Below are positions 46,001 to 58,148 of a stretch of DNA of 64,000 bases, one piece after another (positions within the stretch are counted from its first letter, which is position 1; each line of letters starts with the position of its first letter). Below the pieces are notes generated by a model. That model ran no database searches and had not been told where the DNA came from. It saw only the letters and a program-made list of their open reading frames with translations. This DNA comes from Homalodisca vitripennis. Taxonomy: Eukaryota > Arthropoda > Insecta > Hemiptera > Cicadellidae. The stretch lies in contig NC_060211.1 in the NCBI RefSeq assembly GCF_021130785.1, forward strand, positions 26,211,001 to 26,275,000, in the 5' to 3' direction. The position numbers were made by a program, and so were the translations under genes.

Positions 46001-47510
46001 CCGCATTCAGCCCTCCACTTGATTAGAACCCCTCTCCTAGGGATAGACCAGTGTGGATTGGTAACATTAGTGAACTAACGGCATGCCTAGACAAGGCGAT
46101 ATAGTCAGTAGCATACTTATACTCCACGGGGTATTGTGCACCGCATTCAGCCCTCCACTTGATTAGAACCCCTCTCCTAGGGATAGACCAGTGTGGATTG
46201 GTAACATTAGTGAACTAACGGGTATGCTTAGGCAAGGCGATATAGTCAGTAGCATACTTATACTCCACGGGGTATTGTGCACCGCATTCAGCCCTCCACT
46301 TGATTAGAACCCCTCTCCTAGGGATAGACCAGTGTGGATTGGTAACATTAGTGAACTAACGGCATGCTTATGCAAGGTTATGTACTCACTAGCATACTTA
46401 TACTCCATGCGGTATTGTGGACCGCATTCAGCCCTCTGCTTGATTAGAACTCCTCTCCTGGGGATAGACCAGTGTGGATTGCTAACATTAGTGAACTAAC
46501 GGCATGCTTATGCAAGGTTATGTACTCACTAGCATACTTATACTCCATGCGGTATTGTGTACCGCATTCAGCCCTCCACTTGATTAGAACTCCTCTCCTG
46601 GGGTTTGACCAGTGTGGATTGCTAACATTAGTGAACTAACGGCATGCTTAGGCAAGGTTATGTACTCACTAGCATACTTATACTCCATGAGGTATTGTGT
46701 ACCGTATTCAGCCCTCTACTTGATTGGAACCCCTCTCTAAGGGATAGACCAGTGTAGATTGGTAACATTAGTGAACTAACGGCATGCCTAGACAAGGCGA
46801 TATAGTCAGTAGCATACTTATACTCCACGGGGTATTGTGCACCGCATTCAGCCCTCCACTTGATTAGAACTCCTCTCCTGGGGATAGACCAGTGTAGATT
46901 GGTAACATTAGTGAACTAACGGCATGCCTAGACAAGGCGATATAGTCAGTAGCATACTTATACTCCATGGGGTATTGTGTACCGCATTCAACCCTCCACT
47001 TGATTAGAACTCCTCTACTGGGGATATACCAGTGTAGATTGGTAACATTAGTGAACTAACGGCATGCCTAGACAAGGCGATATAGTCAGTAGCATACTTA
47101 TACTCCATGGGGTATTGTGTACCGCATTCAACCCTCCACTTGATTAGAACTCCTCTCCTGGGGATAGACCAGTGTAGATTGGTAACATTAGTGAACTAAC
47201 GGGTATGCTTAGGCAAGGCGATATAGTCAGTAGCATACTTATACTCCATGGGGTATTGTGTACCGCATTCAACCCTCCACTTGATTAGAACTCCTCTCCT
47301 GGGGATAGACCAGTGTAGATTGGTAACATTAGTGAACTAACGGGTATGCTTAGGCAAGGATATATAGTCAGTAGCATACTTATACTCCATGGGGTATTGT
47401 GTACCGCATTCAACCCTCCACTTGATTAGAACTCCTCTCCTGGGGATAGACCAGTGTAGATTGGTAACATTAGTGAACTAACGGGTATGCTTAGGCAAGG
47501 CGATATAGCA
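40085..47510 (+). repeat. Large satellite array, 140-bp unit, about 53 copies, higher-order organised
   Basis: Units carry ACTCCATGGGGTATTGT, CAGCCCTCCACTTGATTAGA, GATAGACCAGTGTGGATTG and TAACATTAG. The step is 140 bp, sometimes 139-141. Variant classes differ in TAACTATACGG versus TGAACTAACGG, and in ACTCACTAGCATAC versus AGTCAGTAGCATAC. Variants recur in blocks: a 281-bp dimer at about 40680-41490, a block at 42190-42890 repeated at 44010-44710, a 980-bp (seven-unit) repeat over about 43620-45240, and another 281-bp dimer at about 45660-46370. The minus-strand 66-codon frames within it are repeat artefacts. It ends at CAAGGCGATATAG near 47508. Confidence 0.97.
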
Positions 47511-50500
47511 ACACTGAGGTAGTAACAATGTTTAAGTTTCTGTTATGTATTACAATGCTATTGTAATGTGTTTAAAATAATCAAAAGTCTCTTTGAAATA
47601 AATTCGTTGAAATCCGAGACGGGTTTATAATAATAAAAACTGCCCAGAATATTTAAGAATTTAAGAAAATAATGAAAATATTTACGACACGTAATCCAAT
47701 GTGAACTAAAACATCACAACTGTTGTCACTTTCCGCTAAAGTTGGTCAATGAGACTAGAATACTTTTTACATTTTAATTTTGTAAAATATTAAGTACATC
47801 AGTAGTGGAATTTAGGTAAATTATAGCCTTAAACCTAATGCAATATTGCTCTAATGTAGAATAATAATAAGTAATGGATTGGAAATGGTTTTTAACTATC
47901 GTAAATAATGTTATAAAACATATATTGAACAAAGTTGTAAAAATTTACACATAGGGTAATAAAGAAAATTGTTCACTTCCTTGACATTGTGATATGGCAT
48001 TTTACATTGGCGTATAGAAAATAGCGGAATTAACACTAACATGCCATACTTAGCTATTCTTTCCCATAACTGTAAATATGTCGAAACATATCATATACGA
48101 TTATTGTTAAATGTTAGATAATTTTTGAAACGATTTCGACCTTACATATGTAGTAGATGATTTTTACCGTGGTATATTTTATTTGTTTTATTCATATTAT
48201 TCATATGTATTCATATTTATTAATATTTATTCATACCATTAATATTATTCATATTTATTTATTATATTTATATTTTATTTTATTATATTTTATTCATCGG
48301 GGCAATAAGGAAAACTAAACTATTGAACTTGAAATATGTAAGACCGAAAAAATTGCAAAGCTGAAATAAACCCTTTTTGACCAAAGTAGGTTTTAGTTTC
48401 TTGTAGTAACCCAAATGTTAAAATCAGCAATCGAGATCTCTTTACATTATTAATCAATAGTAAAAAGAAAAGGTCAAGTTTGCATTGATATGTATCGTAC
48501 TGCAGTATGGATCTAGAAGTTATGTTAAAATTATTAGATTTAATGTTTTGATTTTTTTTATTCTTAATGCTTTGATTTATGTTAATTTTGAAAATGTTAA
48601 GGTCAATATAAGATGGAATTTTACAGTCAGGAGTTAACGGTAAAGTCTTAGTTTTAGTTGTCATTACTTGTATCACTAGATTATCAACATAAAATATGGC
48701 ACCGCCCTATATGAACGATGGTTTGCAGTCAACAACTTATGGATCATTTATTTATGTGATTTATGGTAAATTTACTTAAAAAAGTATGTACTGGAATATT
48801 TTAATTCATAGGTGAATTGCCGGAAAATAATCTTGACTTCCATTCATACTTAATACTTGCATTATTTATTTATTTTAGCTACTGTAGTTACCCAAAACTA
48901 ATTAATCAAATGAAGTCTTAATTGCCATTCATCTATACTAATCTTATCAGCTTAAGACTAAGACTATTGTTATCTCGGTCTTAAGATTACTTTGACGGAG
49001 AGCTGGTAGTCTGGATTTGAGCGCTAAAAGCGACATAATTGGCAGAACGGCTCAGTTTGGATTTCTCTACAACAGAATCGCTTTTAATTTGACACTCCGC
49101 CAGACAACCTTTCAAGTTGACACTGAACCATTATCTTCCCGCCTCTTCCTCAACTTGTCATAGAGAAGCTTTCCGTTTGTCCCGGCTTCACGAGAGCTTC
49201 AGTGGTACTTGAAGAGATATCGACTTAAAACCAAACGCCACAACAATACTTGTGCAATACTTTATTTCAAGCATTTTCAATTCCATATCATCCGCGTTTT
49301 CAGTTTTTCTCAAATTACTGTGAGCCAACAGTGTTTGAAAAAGCAAACTCTTTACGAGTTTAAAACTCTATATTTAACCACATATAAGTAAATCAAGAAA
49401 CATAGTGCTGTTTCCTTATCTGCGACCACAATTAAAATAAATTGTCACTCGAATTAATATGGTAAATGAATTTGGCTTTGCTTCTAACTCGGTAACTCGA
49501 AATTTCAGGATGACAGGGATGAGTGCCTCTTTATGTTAAATTTTCATTTAGGCCTAGAAAAGGTTCTAATTTAGAATTCATGGATTACTTGAGTTTACAG
49601 ATTGTTCTATATCTAACCCTTGTGAACTACAATGAGACTGAGTTTTGATAAACCTGATGAACGGGTCAAAGAAAACCGAAGAATTGTGAACTCTAAATCC
49701 CAGATTTCAGCGTTTCTGGATGACCTTTTGCCGATAAGTGAAAATTTGACCGATAACGCTCTACGTAGAAAATAAGAACCTCTGAGCCTGATTCAGTGAT
49801 AATTCTATAATTTAGAGATGAGAAATTTCTGTGAGGTGTGACAATAACTTACTTAGATGTGAATGTTTGGAACATTATCCATCTGAGAATGTGTAATAAT
49901 TGATGTTGAAGAACACGACTATGTTTTGAACTGACATAAATAGATACAGGAATGCTTTCAAATGTCTCCAGTATATTCAACGGTGGGAGATGAAGCTCAT
50001 CCTTGATGAACAGTGAGACTGGCTGGATTCTAGATAATACCTTTAAATTGCCATAAATGATGTAATAAATGCATCTAATGCATAACTACGTTATGTCACC
50101 AAGTTGTTCCTTTACTGAAAAAATTGTGGATTGCTGCCATTATTTTATTTTCTACCAAACACGTACAAGTTTCTCAAAAAACTAAACTATTTTATTCAGT
50201 TATAACAAGTAAAGAACAAATATACATCTAAGATGAAAATAATCTTGCCTTTAAGGCAAGTCTGATTTTAGGTTCCATATTACATATGATACTATACCTA
50301 CAGCATGTTTCGAAAACACAGTTTCTGGGCTATATACCATGCATTTTGATAATTATAGTACATAACAAGAACCTAAATCTGTCAATTGTTTATTATATTA
50401 ATTCCAAATACATGACTACCAGTAAAATCCAGTAATAAGCAATCATAATAAAAAAAAACACTGGTTTACTCACAGTAAAGGCCAGGAAACCCTTTAGGAA

Positions 50501-53153
50501 AGATCTGTCGGATCCTTAAATTACGAAAAAAATGTAAAGAAATGTCATTACGAGGAAAGCGTATGAATGTCCTAAATCTTAAGTAAAACTAAAATGTTCG
50601 TAAGCACTATAGCATTTGAAGCATTTCTTTTTTGTACCTCATATGACCTTCAAACATATGCATAATAAAGATACAAGTTTCTATAGTATTAAATTAACTG
50701 CATAAAGAAAATTAGTTTCGAAATCGATCGGCCAGTATGTAATTGTTTTCATTAAGGGTACACATGTGTTTAAGATTACCAAGCTAACTGAGGCCCGTCG
50801 CCGGCTGGACACATTGGCATTAAAAGCAATTATCATCCCCTAGGGGAATACACCCCTTATTAAAATTTACTGTCTCCCTTTCCCATAACAGAACTTTGTT
50901 AAAGTGTCAATCTTGTGTAGTTTAATCATCAGTATTCCCCTTTCTTCATTAAAATTTACAGATAATCTAATAAAGAACATTTTTACTCAGAGTGTGAGTC
51001 ATCGCTCTGTACAGGTATATGGGCACATTCTTGCACCACAACGACTTGCCAGTTTTTCATGGAAAAACTATTTTTCACTCAAAATCTGTTGTTAGTATAT
51101 GAAAATACAAAATCGAAACAAGATATCTAATTAATTCCAGAACTAAATAGAATCTGTTATTTTTACGATAGAAGCATATTTACCTTGAATAACACCTTTA
51201 AATTATACCAAATTTTTGTACATATTATTTTATATTTTAATCTTGAAACTACCCTTAAAATAGAATAGGAAATATATGTAAGTGAATTCAAATTTATAAA
51301 AATATAGCCTAACAATAACTATTAAATACAACAGATCATATTGCTTTTATTTTAGTCTTATTGATATTGAAAACCTCTCTTTTATTTGCTCTGTTTCTGA
51401 AGGAATAATCCATGGGTTTGATTTTTTAATTTAATCCTTAGATAATTATACTTTTCTTATAATCCATAAAAACTATGAAATAATCTGAAAAATCCATAAA
51501 ATATTATGATAGAAGCATCAAAATAATTTTGAGTAGTCATTTTAATTATCGCATAGAACAATACACCAAAATCAACGCTGTAACGTAAAATGAACAATCG
51601 TATGTTAGAAACACAACAGTGAGGACACACGATCGAAATACCACATCACAAAGACGCACCATAGCAGCTGATTGAGGACTGAGCAAGAAATTCCATTGCC
51701 ACATAACCGTCGCGTCGTGACAGCCCAGATCAGTCTAACTAATGCCAGGCGTAGGAAAGGACAGTTCTTTTGTGTTCTTTATGAAGTAACATAAAACCCA
51801 GTTTTATTATTATTATTAGGTTGATTTCAATGTCAGCTCAAGTTATCCAAATTTTATTTTAACTGGGACGTTTAAAAACTATCACTTCAAACTTTGGGAT
51901 ATTTGGACAAAATAATATTCACTCTATGTTATTTTTTCATTCTTCTGTGTACGTATATAGATAGGCAAATAAATAAATATTGTATATATTTAAACAAAGT
52001 TTAAAATTCTCTTTTTGTACGAAATTCATCGATAAACCGAATGACACGATAAGTAATTAAATGAGATAGTAAATAACTGAGTTAATGTAATTTCCTTCAC
52101 GTTAAATATACAATTCAATAATATAAAGAGTAAATCAATTAGCGTATTCAAAACGAACTGAAAAATAAATTGATAAATCAAAATAAGAAAATAATTCAAA
52201 CTCCCCTGTAAAATATTTACACTACCCGGTCTTTTTAACATATAATTAAAATGTAATGTTTGCCTCTCTTTAAAAAAGTTTAAATTTAAACTATAATTAC
52301 AGAACAGGGAATAATTTATTTCAATTAATAGATAGTAAAGTAATTTGATTTGTTTACAATAATTGTACAAAATATCTGGAAATAAACCATAAATCCAATG
52401 TCGTTGTATGCTATTATATTTTATTGGTAAAATATTTAAAGTATACGCACTAAAATCAAATATCATGTGTATAGTAAAATCAAATTGTGCAATATCCTTT
52501 ATATAAGCTAACTACAAGTACAACAATTATAAAAAAACAACAACAATGTTTAAAAAATTATTTTAATTATAGTGAAAAATGTCAAAACATTCAAGTATAA
52601 GACAAACCAGTTTTTGAGAGAATAAAAAAGTCAAAAAAGTGAATTTAACAGGTATTTCACTAATACATAAATTTAATATATTATTAGTAATAATTTTTTA
52701 TTGCTTTTTTGAAGTTTCATTTGTAATAAAACTAATAAGCAAACATATTGCTACATACTAGTCAAATTCCATTTATCATTTAGTGATAAGAAAAATGCGG
52801 TTCGTTATTACTAAACTATCTATGAAGATCATTGAACAGCTAAATTCTAACAAAAACACTGCGATCCATTCCAAATATATTTTATTTCGGCGAAAGAGCC
52901 ACGTTAATACTAATGGACAATTTGTAATTAATGTTACTGTAGAATCCATAACAAAGAGCTAAACACAACGTTCAAAAGCGGTTTTTATAGTCTAGTACAA
53001 TTAGTATCATTAGTTACTCGTATATCAAACGTTTTTAAGGGGAAACGACTCAAAGTAATTAGAACATTTTTATGTGTTTCCCAGTAATTGAACTCGTCTC
53101 GTCTCGTTTGGACAGAAGCATCATAACCACCAATTTCACAACAAAGTCCCATA
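47511..53153. other. AT-rich non-coding stretch
   Basis: No gene is supported. Two longer minus-strand frames (48320-48676, 118 codons; 52026-52466, 146 codons) are made of F, L, I, N and Y, as expected from T-rich sequence. GC-richer patches lie at 49000-49210 and 51600-51770. Neither shows a splice-bounded exon I can defend. Confidence 0.5.
48178..48298 (+). repeat. Low-complexity TATTCAT/TTTAT-rich tract
   Basis: Repeated TATTCATATT and TTTATTTTAT words across about 120 bp. Confidence 0.8.
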
Positions 53154-53810
53154 GTGATGTTGAAAGGGACCGAAATCGTAGAAGTCTACTCGGAAAACTT
53201 CCATGGAATACACCTGGATCGAGGAATGACTTGGAAAACTAGCCTCAGTGATCTATGTTTTGAGGCAGCTATCCAAGCCTATTGCACAACTCAGATACTA
53301 ATGGCGGTATATTACGGATTTATCTACCAACACCTCCCCTACGGATTGGTTTTGTGGGGAGGTTGCTCAAACGCAAATATTTCTAGAGTCTTTATTCTCC
53401 AAAATCAAAGTAGCTCGAACAGTCGCAAAACTGCAAAAGTGAGCGTCGTGCAATTCAGCATTCAAGAATTTGAAATTGGTGACATTAATCTGCCTCTACA
53501 TACTGGAAACATGCATCTTTTCCAAATTAAAACGTGATCACACAAAAAGTAGTGACTTATAGCCTACTCCTACGAAAATAGAGGCAGGGATAGCTACCAG
53601 ACTGCGGAAACGCAGCACGGTGGTTCATGAGATTGTGCCTTCCCAGACAGGAATTCAATTTGTCAACATTTTGCCAAATTCTATTAAAAGTGCCCCAATT
53701 CCTAAGACCTGTAAAACGCGTCTAAAGCAATTTCGTCTAAAGGAAGCATTTTGTACTACAGGCGCGTTTATGGCACACAACTGGCGGTCTATTAACACAC
53801 TGACCTGAGC
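53154..53810 (+). pseudogene. LINE ORF2 fragment (RT C-terminal region), frameshifted
   Basis: The upstream frame (53154-53537) reads GIHLDRGMTWKTSLSDLC, then YYGFIYQHLPYGLVLWGGCS, then NISRVFILQ. This is the segment after the RT catalytic core in CR1/Jockey-like proteins (LGxxLD..L.W..H, then YY..I...L.YG...WG). After RVFILQ the protein continues in another frame (YILETCIF, then KLKRDHT near 53510-53540). It then passes to VVHEIVPSQTGIQFVNILPN and a TRLK...FRLKEAF end at 53620-53808. At least two frame changes and a stop are present. Same family as 25925-26230. The 3' UTR probably runs to about 53950. Confidence 0.7.
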
Positions 53811-55554
53811 TTAAGTTCGATAAAGTTCAATTGCATAGCTCTGAATTGATCTTTTAATGTTTGAGTATGTCTTCTGCTTACGGTATGACTGAACAATTTA
53901 GATTGTTAACAAATTTGTCTATTTTAATACAATATTGTCTGACATAATAAAAAACATCCTTATTTTTAATATTATTACCACTAAGGTTAAAACTTTCTAA
54001 AAAAAAATTAGCTCATTTGCTGTTCAATTCAAATAAGAAGTAATTAATTGACTTCAGCTATATGAGGTAACAATTCGCCACAACGTACGTCGGAATATAG
54101 ATTGAAATGAGGGAAAATATTTAAAGATTGCAGATATTTAACAGATAATTGGTTTAAATTTCTTTCTATAATTTTTGGCCATGCGCCGAGCTACGGTGGC
54201 TACATTTACGAATATGTCAATGACATTTAACTTCCAGCTGCCATCCTCTAGGGACTCGCCTGACCTTCAACCTTCCAACCCTTGCCAGACTCAATCAGTT
54301 TTTCATTTTGTAAACTTGTTTCGTGCAGTGAGTCATATATTATTTATTTCATGTTTAATAAAATATGTACCTAAGTCGGTTTTCTCTTACTTCTGTTATT
54401 AATTTAATTCAATTTAAATCCAATCTTGTAACTATAATATATAAATTTTACTTATGTTTTTAACACATTTGTGTTAAAGTTGTGCGTTTATTAACGCCGA
54501 GATATTACTGGCACTGCAAGTAAATTATATAAAAGAGTAGGAGGGTTGCATTAATTTAGCATACTCCTGCATTCATTTAAGTTACCTCATTAATTTTGAG
54601 TTGGCCCTTTCCACAATTACACCCTGCAGTGTCCTACACAATTCGTCTGAACTTCCTTAATTATATGTTTAAATTCGTTATTTTCAACAAATCTCTAACT
54701 TTTAATGTCTTACAATATACCTATATTAATATTTGAGTGCTTTTATTTTATAGTGGTTTATAGAAAATTACTTGGTGGTTGCAAAAGAAAGAGGAGTATT
54801 AAGATTCAAACCATCGCTTGGTTTTTTTATGTAATAGAATAACTCATTTAATTCCGATTCTATCTTGTAATAAACAAATGGCCAAACGTTACAGGTAGCA
54901 CTTATCTTGAAATTATCTTAGTGGAACTATTTAATGCCCTTTTCTACATGAAAATAACAAGATAATTTGTAATTTCAAAGAAAAACATTATAACGCACAA
55001 ATATCTTTTAAAATGTGAAAATAACAAAAGCTTTTGGTTCCAGCTTCAGTTAAAGAGAACGTTTTAACGTTAACGCCTTTGAAAAATGAATACTAACATT
55101 TTGAGATATTTAAAAGGAATTTTGCAACATTTTTAAAATTATCATTAATGGTTATTTATATGTTTTTATATTATAAACAGAGCGACTCGTATAAATTAAC
55201 ACATACAAGTATACTGAGGGAAAAAATTAATAAGATTAAGCGGCAATGTTGTATAAAGTATATGAAAGCACGATGCTCATTTATATAGCTTTTTAAACAG
55301 ACTTAATAGGTTTAAAGCTAAATTAAACAATTATCACCATAAATAATTCACAACGTACTTTATGGTATAGACTTGGTGCAAGTTTAGAATTTCTAGGTTT
55401 GAATTTTGTTAGAAGGGTGAGCGTACTATCATTTTATTAACATAATTTAGTAACAGTATTTGTTTATTGTAATTATTGACTACTGCCACTACTTTTTTAC
55501 CAGTTATTAACATAATTATACGCTTGAAACGTGTAAAAACTAAATATTAATTTG
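53811..55554. other. AT-rich non-coding stretch
   Basis: The first 140 bp are probably the 3' UTR of the preceding LINE, ending near GACATAATAAAAAAC. No gene is seen beyond that. Confidence 0.5.
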
Positions 55555-56935
55555 TTGAGAGATACATTTGTCACGGAACAGAAAAATGACAAATCAAGAG
55601 CATAAAACTCTCAGCTGATGTGAGAGTAGAGTCCTATCTGTCACGTCGCGTACTCATATTGTACTAGTAAACATTCGTTATTTTTAGACATACATCTCAT
55701 GTCACGGAATGAAAGAGTGACAAATCAAGAGCATAAAACACTCAAATGATGTGACAGTAGAGTCCTATCTGTCACGTCGCGTACTCATATTGTAGGCCTA
55801 CTGGTAGCATTTGTTATTTTTAGAGATACATATTATGTCACGGAACGGAAGAGTGACAAATCAGGAGCATAAAACACTCAGCTGATGTGAGAGTAGAGTC
55901 CTATCTGTCACGTCGCGTACTCATATTGTACTAGTAAACATTCGTTATTTTTAGACATACATCTCATGTCACGGAATGAAAGAGTGACAAATCAAGAGCA
56001 TAAAACACTCAAATGATGTGACAGTAGAGTCCTATCTGTCACCTCGCGTACTCATATTGTAGGCCTACTGGTAGCATTTGTTATTTTTAGAGATACATAT
56101 TATGTCACGGAACGGAAGAGTGACAAATCAGGAGCATAGAAACACTCAGCTGATGTGAGAGTAGAGTCCTATCTGTCACGTCGCGTACTCATATTGTACT
56201 GGTAACAATTGTTATTTTTAGAGATACATATTATGTCACGGACGGAAGAGTGACAAATCAAGAGCATAAAACACTCAGCTGATGTGAGAGTAGAGTCCTA
56301 TCTGTCACGTCGCGTACTCATATTGTACTGGTAACAATTGTTATTTTTAGAGATACATCCCATGTCACGGACGGAAGAGTGACAAATCAAGAGCATAAAA
56401 CACTCAGCTGATGTGAGAGTAGAGTCCTATCTGTCACGTCGCGTACTCATATTGTACTGGTAACAATTGTTATTTTTAGAGATACATCCCATGTCACGGA
56501 CGGAAGAGTGACAAATCAAGAGCATAAAACACTCAGCTGATGTGAGAGTAGAGTCCTATCTGTCACGTCGCGTACTCATATTGTACTGGTAACAATTGTT
56601 ATTTTTAGAGATAAATCCATGTCACGGAATGGAAGAGTGACAAATCAAGAGCATAAAACACTCAGCTGATGTGAGAGTAGAGTCCTATCTGTCACGTCGC
56701 GTACTCATATTGTACTGGTAACATTTGTTATTTTTAGAGATAAATCCATGTCACGGAATGGAAGAGTGACAAATCAAGAGCATAAAACACTCAGCTGATG
56801 TGAGAGTAGAGTCCTATCTGTCACGTCGCGTACTCATATTGTACTTGGTAACATTTTTTTTTTAGAGATACATCCCATGTTACGGAACGGAAGAAAGCAA
56901 ATCAAGAGCAAAAATAACTCAGCAGATGTGAGAGA
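55555..56935 (+). repeat. Satellite array, 128-136-bp unit, about 11 copies
   Basis: TCACGG occurs at 55571, 55702, 55838, 55969, 56105, 56236, 56365, 56494, 56622 and 56751, and a TTACGG variant near 56880. Units share GAGTGACAAATCA, AGCATAAAACACTCA, GTAGAGTCCTATCTGTCAC and GCGTACTCATATTGTA. Copies 2-3 (131 plus 136 bp) are repeated as copies 4-5, a 267-bp dimer. Copies 6-10 are shorter, nearly uniform units of 128-129 bp. The last copy decays after AGCAAATCAAGAGCA. Confidence 0.95.
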
Positions 56936-57679
56936 AGATTATTATATTGAAATTCTATTAATACAAGTTAATTTATTTAAAAATTCCTGCGAGTTAAAAA
57001 TGTGTAGCTTATTTCTTGCCTTCACGCTATCTACTATGTTATAAATGAATAACATTATAACTAGGTTTTATGTATATAGTCAACTAAGGTCATTTTTTCA
57101 ACATCATAATCCAGTAGGGGTTTAAAGTAACCCTCTCGAATCAACAAAACCTTGAAGCCCATTCTGGAGATTTTCTTTTTTGCTCTTGTCCAGTTTCAGT
57201 TAAAATCTTTCATGACTTTTCATGTTCACTGTTGGACCTCTAGTTCAAGTATGTTTTAGTGCCATATCTAAGTCAAGGTACTGAAAAATCCCTTAAATCC
57301 CAAGAAAATTGAGTAAATTATTACTTTATACTGTGCAGTAGTCATGTTCAGTTAAATAATTAATCACTAATTAATAGTTTAGGTTATTACTTTGAGAGCA
57401 GTCAAATTAACTTCTATTTAAGTTCGTCGTTGATAAAAATCTACAAAATATTTAATAATAAATTACATATTTTTTTCCGGATAACACAAAACTTAAGCGG
57501 TATTTAGCAATTTACAATTGGTCGCCCAAGGTATATAAAGGAATAAATTATTAAAAAGTAAATAAAAGTTCACTGATTTATGAAATACAGTTTTTACAGT
57601 AAATCTGCATGTATTTATAAATGTATATAGTGCAATTGTTCAATCTGAGTATATTAACTGAATTGCACATTCACACAAA
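56936..57679. other. AT-rich non-coding stretch
   Basis: No supported feature. Confidence 0.5.
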
Positions 57680-57959
57680 AGAGGGTAGTTTGTCAACCAC
57701 TGTATCGCTCACACTCTAGTGACCACTCTGGAAACTTGAGCACTCTCAAGGCCATTACACACACACATGGCTCTCATTTTATACCAACAAGCCTCTTATA
57801 TCAATTTGAGCTCCATATGACGTATCGTACAAGCTCTTAAGCTTGTCATCATTATATTACGGTTTAACCTACTTTTATGAGATTATATTGTGCTTTGCCA
57901 TCATAAAGTAGAGCAGTTTGTCAACCACTGTATCGTTACACTCTAGTGACCACTCTAGA
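57680..57959 (+). repeat. Satellite array (about 226-bp unit), left part
   Basis: About 1.2 units of the same repeat that continues at 61233. It starts near GTTTGTCAACCACTGTATCG and breaks at GTGACCACTCTAGA. The missing continuation, AA(A)C(T/C)TGAGCACTCTC, is found on the far side of the retrotransposon, so the array was continuous before the insertion. Confidence 0.93.
57950..57959 (+). repeat. Target-site duplication, left copy
   Basis: CCACTCTAGA, identical to 61233-61242. It belongs to the satellite unit, so some chance remains that apparent duplication partly reflects the repeated target. The satellite sequence resumes in exact phase after it. Confidence 0.8.
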
Positions 57960-58148
57960 TATATATATATATATCGTATGGGGGACAAAGGCAGCTATCC
58001 ATAAATAAATAAATTAAAAATTACAATTATTAAAAAGTACGTAAGAACAAAGTTCTTGAGTCATAAATTAAAAATAATATTAAAATCTCCCGTCACAAAG
58101 CTAAATCCAAATTACTGAGCCAGTTTAGAGACCCATCCTCTAAACCAC

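Noticed and set aside
40085..47510. CRISPR-like array
   Set aside because: Units are contiguous tandem repeats with no unique spacers, and the sequence is eukaryotic in character.
48320..48676. 118-codon frame as a LINE C-terminus (YFGQKGF motif)
   Set aside because: A single short resemblance to F.QKG without the following LGPK.YN.LP block, and the composition is AT-driven.
49648..49675. CTGATGA followed by GAAG as a fourth hammerhead
   Set aside because: GAAA is replaced by GAAG, stem II would be only three pairs, and flanks do not align with the other three motifs.
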